Origin: Clostridia bacterium
GTDB lineage: Bacteria; Bacillota; Clostridia; Christensenellales; Borkfalkiaceae
Direction of reading: 5' to 3'
Assembly (NCBI GenBank): GCA_017887095.1
Contig: JAGHIT010000048.1
Coordinates: 73,253-135,720, forward strand
Length of the DNA stretch: 62,468 bases
Shown here: piece after piece, positions 1 through 9,446 of the stretch
Position numbering within the stretch: position 1 is the stretch's first letter
Layout: each line of letters begins with the position of its first letter
Program-made: the position numbers and the translations under genes
Notes under the pieces: generated by a model
Database searches by the model: none
What the model was told of the DNA's origin: nothing
What the model saw: only the letters and a program-made list of their open reading frames with translations

Positions 1-493
1 CACCTTCTTCAAAAGCTCCGAACACGAGCGCCGTACCCTCTTCACGGATATCGAGATAGACGGTATGCTGCGGGGCATGAACATCCACTTTCAGCGCAGG
101 GTTGGCATCTAAAAGCTTCCCGCCGATCGCCGCACTGATTTCAATCGAGGTCATCGGATAGCGCTTATCCGCACGGTGTGTCTCCACCTTAAAAGTCCCG
201 GCCTGCGGACAGACGATCCTTGCCGCAGCAAAGACGCTGTCAAGATCGCTGGGAACACGGTAGCCGATGGAATAGGAATGAACGCCGAACACACGGGAAA
301 TGCGGCTTAAGATTTCCTCAGCATCCAAATCATCAAATGCAGCGATAAGATAGCGCCCGCTCGTGCGGCGCAGTTCATGGCGAATGCCCTTGAGCGCCTT
401 TTCCAGATTGACGCAGAACACGCGCTCAAAATAACCGCGGTTCTTACCCTTTAAGTGAATTTCCGCATAGCGAACAATAATAACTTTTTCCAT
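1..493 (-). CDS. thiI: tRNA 4-thiouridine synthase ThiI, N-terminal part (runs off window)
   Basis: The minus-strand reading from the ATG at 493 begins MEKVIIVRYAEIHLKGKNRG, the typical start of ThiI (ferredoxin-like domain leading into a THUMP domain); the ATP-pyrophosphatase part lies outside the window. ThiI transfers sulfur from a cysteine desulfurase persulfide to U8 of tRNA and, in many bacteria, to ThiS for thiamine thiazole synthesis. A GGAGG lies just before the ATG inside the end of the desulfurase gene, and the two genes are one base apart, so they are co-translated partners. Only about 164 codons are visible, so the presence of the C-terminal rhodanese domain cannot be judged. Confidence 0.9.
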   Translation of the reverse strand, partial: MEKVIIVRYAEIHLKGKNRGYFERVFCVNLEKALKGIRHELRRTSGRYLIAAFDDLDAEEILSRISRVFGVHSYSIGYRVPSDLDSVFAAARIVCPQAGTFKVETHRADKRYPMTSIEISAAIGGKLLDANPALKVDVHAPQHTVYLDIREEGTALVFGAFEEG

Positions 494-494
494 C

Positions 495-1613
495 TCAGAG
501 TCCTCCGAATTGTCGTGCGGCCTCATTCATCGCTTCGGCTGCAATGCGTACATCTTCTTCCGTCGTACGGGGAGAAAAGCTTACCCGCAATATGCCGCTG
601 AGCACGTCGTCTTCGTAGCCGCACGCTTCCAGAACGCGGCTGTGGGGTTTTTTTGAATTGCAAGCGCTGCCCGTGCCGACCGCGACGTCCTTATCCCAAA
701 GCATACGCTGCAACGCCTCCCCCCGTTTCCCTCGCGCAGAAACCGTAAGAATGTACGGCGAACCGTCGGATGGAGAAATACGGGAAAAAAGCTTATGATC
801 AAGCTGTTGCCACATCAGTTCTTTCACGTCCGCAAGCCGCGAGCCGTCTTGGGCAAGAGTTGCGAACTTCTCCTCGGCGGCATACCGAAAGCAGGAAATG
901 CCGAACACATTCTCCGTGCCGCTTCGCATTCCGCCCTCCTGACCGCCCCCATACAGATACGGCGGAAGCGTCCCGCATGTCTTGCGACGAAAAAGAGCGC
1001 CCGTCCCCTTCAGCGCACCGATCTTATGCGCGCTGACGGTATAAAGATCGATCTCCTTTGTCAGTCGGACAGGAATCTTCCCGAACGCCTGTACACCGTC
1101 GCTGTGAAAGACAGTGCGTGGATTTTTTTGTTTAACAAGCTTTGCAATAGCGGCAATGTCGTTCACGGCGCCCGTCTCATTGGAGACATGTATGACGCTC
1201 ACAAGCGAGGTCTTATCGTCTACAAGGGATAAAAGCGCCACCACATCAACGCTTCCGTCCGCACGCAGCGGAGCAAAACGCGGCTCCACGCCGCGGTTTT
1301 TCAGTTCCTTACAGCTCTCATAGACCGCCGCATGCTCCCCCGCCGTCGTGACGACGTTCCCGCGCCTGCCCGCACCGAAGATCGCCTGATTATCCGCCTC
1401 CGTTCCACAGGAAGTAAAGATCAGATCATAAGACGACGAATCCGCAATACAGGACAGCAGGACGCGCCTTGCATCGGTAATCATACGATGCGCCTCAATC
1501 CCGCCATGATAGAGTGCGGACGGATTATAGAAACATTGGGTCAAGTAGTGTTCTGCGCGCGCAAGCGCCCCTTCAGAGGGGCGCGTTGTCGCTGCGTTAT
1601 CCAAATAAATCAT
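495..1613 (-). CDS. Cysteine desulfurase (NifS/IscS-like), ThiI partner
   Basis: A 372-aa PLP-dependent class V aminotransferase-fold enzyme that takes sulfur from L-cysteine as an enzyme persulfide. It starts MIYLDNAATTRPSEGAL as NifS/IscS proteins do. The PLP lysine is in SAHKIGALKGTGAL, and the persulfide cysteine is in the mobile-loop motif GSACNSKK near residue 325. Its start overlaps the preceding small membrane-protein gene by 4 bases and its end abuts thiI, so it most likely feeds tRNA thiolation and thiamine rather than general Fe-S assembly. Fe-S assembly may use another desulfurase, because the sufCB pair elsewhere in the window has no desulfurase beside it. Clostridia often carry this nifS-thiI pair. 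Confidence 0.92.
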   Translation of the reverse strand: MIYLDNAATTRPSEGALARAEHYLTQCFYNPSALYHGGIEAHRMITDARRVLLSCIADSSSYDLIFTSCGTEADNQAIFGAGRRGNVVTTAGEHAAVYESCKELKNRGVEPRFAPLRADGSVDVVALLSLVDDKTSLVSVIHVSNETGAVNDIAAIAKLVKQKNPRTVFHSDGVQAFGKIPVRLTKEIDLYTVSAHKIGALKGTGALFRRKTCGTLPPYLYGGGQEGGMRSGTENVFGISCFRYAAEEKFATLAQDGSRLADVKELMWQQLDHKLFSRISPSDGSPYILTVSARGKRGEALQRMLWDKDVAVGTGSACNSKKPHSRVLEACGYEDDVLSGILRVSFSPRTTEEDVRIAAEAMNEAARQFGGL

Positions 1614-2209
1614 TGCGTTTCAAATTTACTTCTGCCCGCCGCCAACACAATGTATTCAAGCATCTGCTGACGGCATTCCATTACATATAACGTCTTTTCG
1701 ATAGAAGAAGAATAGAGAATGTAGATAAACATCTTCCCTTCTGCAGGCTCTCTGTTTGGCGTAAGATAAACCGCTTTTTTGTCTCTGACCCCCTCAAGCG
1801 TGCGCCGAAAAGAATCTCTTTCCACATACCCGATCTTCAGCATCTGCGATGCGGCAAGCGTTCGCTGATATTTTCTGCTTTTTCCGTTAAACACTTTGGT
1901 TATACGCACTTCGTCCGCAACAAACGTATAGTCATAACTGACATTTTTTTTCCGTTTGAAGTGTCGGAACAGAAAAAACATTCCAACCAATGCCAGAACA
2001 GGAGCTATAAACAAGACGATGTTGATGACAAGGTCCAACCCCTCATATACCGTGAACATACTCGGGATATATGTGAGTGAAAGAAAGACGATGATCCCCG
2101 CCAGTACAAGAGCTACGATACCTGCAATATGAAATGCCTGAGCGACTCTTGCTTCTGCCTGCGCATTAATCGGCGTGGCGCTCTCTTCATAAAACGTCGA
2201 ACGCACCAT
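1610..2209 (-). CDS. Two-TM membrane protein of unknown function (YcxB/PH-like architecture)
   Basis: A 199-aa protein with two hydrophobic helices, roughly residues 30-52 and 61-83, followed by a basic stretch (FRHFKRKKN) and a soluble C-terminal domain of mostly beta character. The layout resembles YcxB-like/bacterial PH-domain membrane proteins, but I see no diagnostic motif. The start codon overlaps the carB::dapF stop (TGATG) and the end overlaps the desulfurase start (ATGA), so it is translationally coupled within the arginine operon. A second protein with the same layout lies just upstream of argG, at 13857-14327. Function unknown. Confidence 0.7.
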   Translation of the reverse strand: MVRSTFYEESATPINAQAEARVAQAFHIAGIVALVLAGIIVFLSLTYIPSMFTVYEGLDLVINIVLFIAPVLALVGMFFLFRHFKRKKNVSYDYTFVADEVRITKVFNGKSRKYQRTLAASQMLKIGYVERDSFRRTLEGVRDKKAVYLTPNREPAEGKMFIYILYSSSIEKTLYVMECRQQMLEYIVLAAGRSKFETQ

Positions 2210-5200
2210 CAGAATTCTACCGTGCCTTCGTAAACTTTTTCCACATTACCCGACAGGATGACATGTCCGTCTTCCGAGCGATAGTGTGCAACAAGATCAC
2301 CGCCCTTTACCTTGACGGTAATATCGGTATCCATCTTGCACAGCCCGTTAAGGACACATGCGACTGCCGCGGCGGCTGCGCCCGTTCCGCACGCCCACGT
2401 CTCGCCGTTACCGCGCTCCCAGACACGCATCTTGATCGTACTCTCGTTGACGACGCGAATAAATTCCACATTGGTCTTAGCAGGAAAATACTCGCTGTTT
2501 TCAATCCTGGGTCCGAGCGTCTCCACGGGAACGTCATCCACCTTGTCGCAGAAGATGATGCAGTGCGGGTTGCCCATGTTGACGAGCGTCACATGATAGA
2601 TCGTCCCGTCGATCTCCATAGGCTGACCGACGACCTTCTCCCCTTTCCATACGGAAGGGATCTTCTCGCCGTCCAGCACCGCCTCCCCGAGGTCCGCGCT
2701 TGCCGACGTCACGATGCCGCCGAAAGAATACACTTTCACTTCTCTGACACCGCTCAAGGTCTCGATCGTCATCGTCTCCTTCCGGACAATGCCCTTTTCA
2801 TAGAGATATTTCGCAACACAGCGGATAGAATTGCCCGCCATCTGTCCCTCGCTGCCGTCCTGATTGAAGATCCGCATTTTGGCGTCGGCAATTTCCGAGC
2901 GCTCAATGAGCACGATACCGTCACCGCCGATACCGTAGTGCCGGTCGACAAAGTTGACTGCAAGCGATTCGGGACAGGTAATTTTGCCGTCCAAATCCTC
3001 AAAGTAGATATAGTCATTGCCGCAGGACTGCATCTTGACGAAGGAGATCTCCGTCTTTTTGGTGCGCAGATTGTTGATATCCACCAACTCGGTGTTGTAT
3101 TCGGTGAACTTGCTCGCAATAATATCGCACAGCGCATTCGCCGTATCCAGGGACGTGAGCACCGTGATACCCAGGAGGATCGCATGATGATGCAGTTCAA
3201 TATAATCGTTGATGGAGTCAACGTCCGTCTTGCCCGTGTAAATGATATAGTCGATCTTGCCGTCATCCATGAGCTTTGAAACCTGTTTGGTCGCCTTGAG
3301 CCGATCGACGATGGTTACGTCGATGCCCAGATCGGAGATGACCTTCGCCGTGCCCGCCGTGGCATAGAGGTTACAGCCGAGGTCGGCGAACTTTTTGGCA
3401 ATGGAGACGATCTCAAATTTATCCTGATCATTGACGGTAAAGTACACGCCGACGGGCTTCTGCGCGGTGGGATGACACATCTTGAAGCCCGCGGAGACAA
3501 GTCCTTTGAAGAGCGCCTCTTCAATGGTCTTGCCGATTCCCAGAACCTCGCCCGTCGACTTCATCTCGGGACCCAACTGGCTGTTGACGTCGTTGAGTTT
3601 TTCAAAGCTGAAAACGGGAACTTTGACCGCGACATAGGGCGAATTTGGATACAGCCCCGTGCCGTAACCGAGCTTTTTCAGCTTTGCGCCCACCATGATC
3701 TTGGTCGCAAGTTCGACCATGGGCACTCCCGTCACCTTGGAGATATAGGGAATGGTGCGCGATGCACGCGGATTAACTTCGATAACGTACAGCTGATTCT
3801 GATAGATGAGGTACTGGATATTGATGAGCCCCTTGGTCTTTAAGGAGAGCGCAAGTTTGGTGGAAATATCCACGATTTTTTCCAGCATCGCATCGCTCAG
3901 ATGATAAGGCGGATATACGGCGATGGAGTCGCCCGAATGCACGCCCGCACGCTCAATATGCTGCATGATGCCGGGAATGAGCACATCCACGCCGTCTGAG
4001 ATCGCGTCCACTTCCAGCTCGCTTCCCATGAGGTATTTGTCGCACAGCACAGGATTTTCGATGTGCTGGGCGAGGATGACGTCCATATACCGCGAAATAT
4101 CGTTTTCGGTAAAGGCGATCGTCATATTCTGACCGCCGATAACATAGGATGGACGCAGCAGAACAGGATATCCCAGCGTCTCTGCGGCACGGATCGCCTC
4201 TTCCTTCGTCATGACCGTAAGTCCCTTCGGGCGGGCAATGTGGAAGCGCTCCAAAAGCTCGTCAAAACGTTCTCTGTCCTCCGCCATGTCGACGGAATCC
4301 GCGCTCGTACCGAGGATGCGCACCCCCTTCTTGGCGAGGTATCCGCACAGCTTGATCGCCGTCTGTCCGCCGAACGTGATGACGACACCGTACGGCTTCT
4401 CCACGTCGATGACGTTCTGAACATCCTCAGGGGTCAGAGATTCAAAGTACAGTCTGTCCGCCGTATCAAAGTCGGTAGAGACCGTCTCGGGGTTATTGTT
4501 GATGATGATGACTTCGTATCCAAGTTCTTTGAGCGTCCAGACGCAGTGAACGGAGGAATAATCGAACTCAATGCCCTGTCCGATGCGGATAGGTCCCGAT
4601 CCGATGACGATGACCCTCTTTTTTGTGCTGTTTTTAACAAAAGGAAGCGCCTCGTCGTGATCGAGCTCGTCATATGTCGAATAAAAGTAAGGCGTCTTTG
4701 CCGAGAACTCTGCCGCGCAGGTATCGACCATCTTAAACACGGCGCGTCTGTGCGCAGGCAGTTTTTCACCCGAGAACCGCTCGAGCGCCTTGTCCGTATA
4801 GCCGATGCGCTTGCCCTCAAGATACTGGGCACGAGTCATTTTCTTACCCGTGATCTCCGCCTCGTAATCGGCAAGGTTTTTCAGCTTGGCAAGAAACCAT
4901 TCGTCAATTTTCGTAATCGAATAAACTTCATCGATCGCGATGCCCTTCTTGAGCGACTGGTAGACGGCAAATAAGCGCTCGTCTGTCATTTTATGCAGTT
5001 CTTCACGGAGCTGTTCGATGCTCATCGGTTCAAACTTGGGATGATTGAGCGTGTCAAGAGAGATCTCCGCGCCGCGCACCGCTTTCATGATCGCCTGCTC
5101 AAAGGAGGTACCGATCGCCATGACCTCACCCGTCGCCTTCATACGCGAACCGAGCGTTCTTCCCGCATACAAAAACTTATCGAAGGGCCATTTGGGAAGC

Positions 5201-6267
5201 TTCACGACAACGTAATCGATCGCAGGCTCAAAACATGCATACGTTTTGCCCGTAACGTCATTCCTGATCTCGTCCAGTGTGTAGCCGAGCGCAATCTTGG
5301 TTGCCACTTTTGCGATGGGATATCCTGTCGCCTTACTTGCAAGTGCCGAGGAACGCGATACACGAGGATTGACCTCGATGACGGCATACTCAAAGCTGTC
5401 CGGATGAAGCGCAAACTGACAGTTGCATCCTCCTTCGATGCCGAGTTCGGTGATGATATTGAGGGATGCCGTACGCAGCATCTGATATTCTTTATCGGAA
5501 AGCGTGACGGCTGGCGCGATGACAATGGAGTCACCCGTATGAATGCCGACCGGATCAAAATTTTCCATCGAGCAGACAGTAATGACGTTGCCGGCGCTGT
5601 CACGCAGCACCTCAAACTCGATCTCTTTCCAGCCGCCGATGTACTTTTCGATGAGCACCTGCGTAATGGGAGAAAGCATGAGTCCGTTGTGGGAAATGAG
5701 GCGAAGCTCTTCTTCATCGTATGCGACGCCGCCGCCCGCGCCGCCCAGCGTGAATGCGGGACGCACGATAACGGGATACCCCAGCTTTTCCGCGATCGAA
5801 ACACATTCGTCTACCGTATAAGCAATATCCGAAGGCACGACGGGCTGCCCGATCTTTTCCATTGTTTCTTTGAACAGCTCGCGGTCTTCCGCCCTGTCGA
5901 TCGCATCCAGCTTAGTCCCGATGAGTTTGACGCCCCATTCATCCAGGAAACCCTCTTTAGCAAGTTTGCATCCCATGGTAAGTCCCGTCTGTCCCCCGAG
6001 CGAGGCAAGCAAAGAATCCGGGCGTTCCTTGATAATAATACGCTTGAGGGAATCGAGCGTCAGCGGCTCCAGATAGATCTCGTCGGCGAGCATCTTGTCC
6101 GTCATAATGGTCGCGGGATTGGAATTGCACAGGACGACGTTGACACCCGCATCCTTTAAAACGCGGCAAGCCTGCGCGCCTGCATAGTCAAACTCCGCCG
6201 CCTGACCGATAACGATGGGACCAGATCCGATGACGAGCACCTTTTTGATATCACTTCTCTTCGGCAT
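2209..6267 (-). CDS. carB: Carbamoyl-phosphate synthase large subunit fused to diaminopimelate epimerase
   Basis: One uninterrupted 1352-aa frame. Residues about 1-1065 are a complete CarB: two ATP-grasp halves (the first opening IKKVLVIGSGPIVIGQAAEF, the second KKRVIVIGSGPIRIGQGIEF) and the C-terminal MGS-like allosteric domain (VGVYFTVNDQDKFEI onward). Residues about 1073-1352 are a full-length DapF (FVKMQSCGNDYIYF, HYGIGGDGIVLIE, NMGNPHC, GNGETWACGTGA). No stop or start separates the halves; the linker is roughly INNLRTKKTEI. The second catalytic cysteine (WACGTG) is present, but the first is Ala: the motif reads QMAGNSIRC where MCGNGxRC is expected, and the codon is GCG on the minus strand. 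CarB makes carbamoyl phosphate for arginine and pyrimidines; DapF converts LL- to meso-diaminopimelate. It overlaps carA by 17 bases. Epimerase activity is doubtful. Confidence 0.95.
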   Translation of the reverse strand: MPKRSDIKKVLVIGSGPIVIGQAAEFDYAGAQACRVLKDAGVNVVLCNSNPATIMTDKMLADEIYLEPLTLDSLKRIIIKERPDSLLASLGGQTGLTMGCKLAKEGFLDEWGVKLIGTKLDAIDRAEDRELFKETMEKIGQPVVPSDIAYTVDECVSIAEKLGYPVIVRPAFTLGGAGGGVAYDEEELRLISHNGLMLSPITQVLIEKYIGGWKEIEFEVLRDSAGNVITVCSMENFDPVGIHTGDSIVIAPAVTLSDKEYQMLRTASLNIITELGIEGGCNCQFALHPDSFEYAVIEVNPRVSRSSALASKATGYPIAKVATKIALGYTLDEIRNDVTGKTYACFEPAIDYVVVKLPKWPFDKFLYAGRTLGSRMKATGEVMAIGTSFEQAIMKAVRGAEISLDTLNHPKFEPMSIEQLREELHKMTDERLFAVYQSLKKGIAIDEVYSITKIDEWFLAKLKNLADYEAEITGKKMTRAQYLEGKRIGYTDKALERFSGEKLPAHRRAVFKMVDTCAAEFSAKTPYFYSTYDELDHDEALPFVKNSTKKRVIVIGSGPIRIGQGIEFDYSSVHCVWTLKELGYEVIIINNNPETVSTDFDTADRLYFESLTPEDVQNVIDVEKPYGVVITFGGQTAIKLCGYLAKKGVRILGTSADSVDMAEDRERFDELLERFHIARPKGLTVMTKEEAIRAAETLGYPVLLRPSYVIGGQNMTIAFTENDISRYMDVILAQHIENPVLCDKYLMGSELEVDAISDGVDVLIPGIMQHIERAGVHSGDSIAVYPPYHLSDAMLEKIVDISTKLALSLKTKGLINIQYLIYQNQLYVIEVNPRASRTIPYISKVTGVPMVELATKIMVGAKLKKLGYGTGLYPNSPYVAVKVPVFSFEKLNDVNSQLGPEMKSTGEVLGIGKTIEEALFKGLVSAGFKMCHPTAQKPVGVYFTVNDQDKFEIVSIAKKFADLGCNLYATAGTAKVISDLGIDVTIVDRLKATKQVSKLMDDGKIDYIIYTGKTDVDSINDYIELHHHAILLGITVLTSLDTANALCDIIASKFTEYNTELVDINNLRTKKTEISFVKMQSCGNDYIYFEDLDGKITCPESLAVNFVDRHYGIGGDGIVLIERSEIADAKMRIFNQDGSEGQMAGNSIRCVAKYLYEKGIVRKETMTIETLSGVREVKVYSFGGIVTSASADLGEAVLDGEKIPSVWKGEKVVGQPMEIDGTIYHVTLVNMGNPHCIIFCDKVDDVPVETLGPRIENSEYFPAKTNVEFIRVVNESTIKMRVWERGNGETWACGTGAAAAAVACVLNGLCKMDTDITVKVKGGDLVAHYRSEDGHVILSGNVEKVYEGTVEF

Positions 6268-7330
6268 ATCCTTTCTCCTTTCTCATGTTGGCAATAAAGC
6301 GATCGAACAGGTAATTGGCGTCATGCGGACCGCCGCAGGCTTCAGGATGAAACTGCACCGTCGTCGCATTGACGGCAGGATAGTCCACGCCCTCGCAAGT
6401 ACCGTCGTTGGCGTTGATAAAACTGAGCGTACCGTTTTTAACGGACTCGCTTACGACCTCGTATCCGTGGTTTTGCGAGGTGATAAACACTTTCCCTGTC
6501 GAGAGATCCTTGACCGGTTGGTTGGCGCCACGGTGGCCGTACTTCATCTTGCGCGTCTGTCCGCCCATCGCGAGCGCGAAAAGCTGGTGTCCGAGGCAGA
6601 TGCCGAAAATGGGCTTTTTACCGATAAACTTTCTGACATTCTCGACGATCTCCACATTTTCGGCAGGGTCGCCCGGCCCGTTTGTAAGCATAATGCCGTC
6701 CGGAGCATAGGAAAGCGCCTGCTCTGCCGTCGTCTCCGCAGGCACCTCGATGACATGGCATCCGCGCTTGACGAGTTCACGCACGATATTACCCTTCGCA
6801 CCGAAATCATATACGACAACCCTGAGGTCTTTTTCTTCGCCCCGTTCACGAACCTCATGCGAGGAAACGGATTTCACGGCATCGCGGACACGATACTTTT
6901 TCAATTCCGCAAGATCGGCGAGCGGTTTATAGGTAATGGCTGCGTTCATGACACCCGCTTCGCGCACGATTCGCGTCAATTCCCGGGTATCAACACCGTA
7001 CAGGGCGGGAATATTCTGCTCCTTTAAGAACTGTTCAAGCGTCAGCTCACAGCGAAAGTTCGATGGCGTATCACATTTCTCACGCACGACATATGCCGTA
7101 AGCCAGCATTTCCTGCTCTCCATATCGGCGGGAATGACACCGTAATTACCGATGAGAGGAAAGGTCTGCGTGACGATCTGCCCGTAATAACTCGGGTCTG
7201 TAAGCGTCTCGATATAGCCCGTCATACCGGTGGTAAAGACAAGCTCGCCCACGACCTCCCTGTCTGCGCCGAAGGAATACCCTTCAAACACTTTGCCGTT
7301 TTCCAGCGTGAGATAGACTTTCTTATTCAT
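6251..7330 (-). CDS. carA: Carbamoyl-phosphate synthase small (glutaminase) subunit
   Basis: 359 aa when started at MNKKVYLTLENGKVFEG. The ORF track extends further upstream, but that part is a shadow of argF; a GGAGA site precedes the ATG at 7330. CarA hydrolyses glutamine and channels ammonia to CarB. The class I glutamine amidotransferase triad is visible: Cys in FGICLGHQLFALAMGG, and His/Glu in FHPEACGGPHD. The N-terminal CarA-specific domain (GYSFGADREVVGELVFTTGMTGY) is intact. It lies 16 bases downstream of argF and overlaps carB by 17 bases, so it is part of the arginine operon. Confidence 0.96.
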   Translation of the reverse strand: MNKKVYLTLENGKVFEGYSFGADREVVGELVFTTGMTGYIETLTDPSYYGQIVTQTFPLIGNYGVIPADMESRKCWLTAYVVREKCDTPSNFRCELTLEQFLKEQNIPALYGVDTRELTRIVREAGVMNAAITYKPLADLAELKKYRVRDAVKSVSSHEVRERGEEKDLRVVVYDFGAKGNIVRELVKRGCHVIEVPAETTAEQALSYAPDGIMLTNGPGDPAENVEIVENVRKFIGKKPIFGICLGHQLFALAMGGQTRKMKYGHRGANQPVKDLSTGKVFITSQNHGYEVVSESVKNGTLSFINANDGTCEGVDYPAVNATTVQFHPEACGGPHDANYLFDRFIANMRKEKGYAEEK

Positions 7331-7346
7331 ATGTTCTCCTTCCGCT

Positions 7347-8249
7347 TTATTGCATGACTTTACACAGCACTGCCTTCTGCGCGTGCAGTCTGTTTTCCGC
7401 TTCTTCAAAGATCTCATCCGCATGTGCCTCAAAGACCTCCGCCGTGATCTCCTCGCCGCGGTGTGCGGGCAGACAATGCAGCACCATCGCATCGGAATGC
7501 GCCGCCGCCATCACCGCTTCGTTGACCTGATAGCCAGCAAACGCCTTCTCGCGCTTTGCCTTCTCCTCTTCCTGCCCCATGGAGGCCCAGACATCGGTAT
7601 AGATTACGTCTGCGTCTTCCGCCGCCTTCAGAACATCCGTCGTCATTGTAAACGAGCCGTTTTCTTTCGCCCACGACATAAGCTGTGCATCCGGCTCGTA
7701 CCCTTCGGGGCAAGCAATCGAAAAGGCCATACCCGTCTTAACAGCGCCCACCATCAGGGAATTCGCCATATTATTCCCGTCGCCGATAAAGCACATCTTC
7801 AGTCCCTTGAAAGCCCCCTTCTTTTCACGGATGGTCATAAGGTCGGCGAGCACCTGGCAGGGATGGCAGTAATCCGTCAGCCCGTTAATGACGGGAATGG
7901 AGCCGTATTTCGCAAGATCCTCCACTTCCTGCTGGGCAAAGGTGCGGATCATGATGCAATCGAGATAGCGCGAAAGAACACGCGCCGTGTCCTGCACAGG
8001 CTCGCCGCGTCCGATCTGCAGGTCGCGGTTGGACAAAAACAGCGCATTCCCACCCAATTCGTACATGCCCACCTCAAAGGAGACGCGGGTGCGCGTGGAG
8101 GACTTCTGAAAGATCATGCCCAGTTTTTTCCCCTTAAGATAGTCCTTAAAGACGCCGTGTTTACGCTCATACTTGAGCTGATCGGCAAGGTTGAGGACGG
8201 AGAGAATCTCCTCCCGCGAAAGGTCCGCAAGTTTGAGTAAATGTTTCAT
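7347..8249 (-). CDS. argF: Ornithine carbamoyltransferase
   Basis: A 300-aa anabolic ornithine transcarbamylase that forms citrulline from ornithine and carbamoyl phosphate. The carbamoyl-phosphate loop SSTRTR is at about residues 51-56, HPCQVLADL near 130, and the ornithine-binding HCLPAHRGEEI near 260-270. Length is normal for the family (300-335). The start overlaps the argD stop by 4 bases, so it is co-translated. It sits directly before carAB, which supplies its carbamoyl phosphate. The gene order argues for a biosynthetic rather than an arginine-deiminase role. Confidence 0.96.
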   Translation of the reverse strand: MKHLLKLADLSREEILSVLNLADQLKYERKHGVFKDYLKGKKLGMIFQKSSTRTRVSFEVGMYELGGNALFLSNRDLQIGRGEPVQDTARVLSRYLDCIMIRTFAQQEVEDLAKYGSIPVINGLTDYCHPCQVLADLMTIREKKGAFKGLKMCFIGDGNNMANSLMVGAVKTGMAFSIACPEGYEPDAQLMSWAKENGSFTMTTDVLKAAEDADVIYTDVWASMGQEEEKAKREKAFAGYQVNEAVMAAAHSDAMVLHCLPAHRGEEITAEVFEAHADEIFEEAENRLHAQKAVLCKVMQ

Positions 8250-9409
8250 TGAAGCACTCCTTTAAGGATGGACAATCCCTCATCCATCTCCGTTTTCGTA
8301 ATTGTGAGCGGCGGAACAAGGCGTACCCGCTCGTGTGCGGTGAGAACGAGAAGTCCCTTTTCCAGGCACTTGGCAGCCACCTCTTTGGAAGGCTTTGCGA
8401 CCGTCAGCCCGATCATCAGACCAAGCCCGGTCACCTCCTTCACGCCGTCAAAATCTTTGAGTTTGGCGCGCATATAGGCGGCCTTGCCCTGTACTTCGAG
8501 CAAGAACTCCTTGGTGAGCCGACCGATGACGTTGCACGCCGCGGCACACGAGACGGGATTACCTCCGAACGTCGAACCGTGATCGCCCGCCAAAAGCACA
8601 TCTTCCGTCTTTTCAAAGAAGAGGCATGCGCCGATGGGAAGCCCGCCCGCAAGCCCCTTTGCCGTCGTGACGATGTCCGGCGTGATGCCGTACTGCTCGT
8701 AGGCGTACAGCGTACCGCATCTGCCGTTGCCGCTCTGCACTTCGTCGCAAATGAGCAGAACGTCGTTCTGCCTGCACCAGCTCTCCAGCGCCGAAACAAA
8801 CGCCTTGGGCAGCGCGTTGACGCCGCTTTCGCCCTGCACACATTCGATGATCACGGCACAGGCGTCCGTGCCCGCTGCTTTCCTGATTTCCGCCATGTCA
8901 GGCGCGGCGTAGGCAACGCCCGGCACGAACGGATCGAAGTACTTATGAAATTCGTCCTGCCCCGTCGCAGTGAGCGTAAAAAGCGTCCTGCCGTGAAAAC
9001 TCCCTTTTAGGGAAACGATTTTATTCCTTCCCGCACCGTATTTCATAAAGGAATACTTTCGCGCCGCCTTCAGAGCACACTCGTTTGCTTCCGCGCCCGA
9101 ATTGGAGAAGAATATGCGCTTTGCGCCCGTCCGTTCGCACAGCATCTGCGCGAGGCGGGACTGCGGCTCTGCGTAGTAGTAGTTGCTGACGTGCTGGATC
9201 TTTCCAAGCTGCTCGATGACCGCCTGCTTCCACGCTTCGTCGTTTGCGCCGAAAATATTGACCGCAATCCCAGAGCCGAAATCGATATACTGCTTCCCGT
9301 TATTGTCCACAAGCGTGGCGTTCTTGCCGCCGACAAGCGCAACGGGATAGCGCGCGTATGTCTTGGCGAGGTATTCCCCGTCAAGCGCCTTTATCTCATT
9401 GAAGTCCAT
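8246..9409 (-). CDS. argD: Acetylornithine aminotransferase
   Basis: A 387-aa class III PLP aminotransferase that converts N-acetylglutamate semialdehyde to N-acetylornithine. The PLP lysine is in TTAKGLAGGLPIGA (about 245), the cofactor aspartate in LICDEVQSGNGRCG, and the N-terminal YPVALVGGKNATLVD is family-typical. It lies between argB and argF in the operon. ArgD proteins often also act as N-succinyl-LL-DAP aminotransferase (DapC). That could matter here because dapA, dapB and a dapF domain are present but no dedicated DAP aminotransferase is in the window; this dual role is inference. Confidence 0.95.
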   Translation of the reverse strand: MDFNEIKALDGEYLAKTYARYPVALVGGKNATLVDNNGKQYIDFGSGIAVNIFGANDEAWKQAVIEQLGKIQHVSNYYYAEPQSRLAQMLCERTGAKRIFFSNSGAEANECALKAARKYSFMKYGAGRNKIVSLKGSFHGRTLFTLTATGQDEFHKYFDPFVPGVAYAAPDMAEIRKAAGTDACAVIIECVQGESGVNALPKAFVSALESWCRQNDVLLICDEVQSGNGRCGTLYAYEQYGITPDIVTTAKGLAGGLPIGACLFFEKTEDVLLAGDHGSTFGGNPVSCAAACNVIGRLTKEFLLEVQGKAAYMRAKLKDFDGVKEVTGLGLMIGLTVAKPSKEVAAKCLEKGLLVLTAHERVRLVPPLTITKTEMDEGLSILKGVLQ

Positions 9410-9446
9410 GTTCTCTCCTTATATATCGCAAAAAGGGCGACTGCGA

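Noticed and set aside
2263-6159. Long plus-strand ORFs opposite carB::dapF (up to 388 aa)
   Set aside because: They mirror the minus-strand coding frame, lack ribosome binding sites and encode no recognisable motif; typical shadows of G+C-rich coding DNA.
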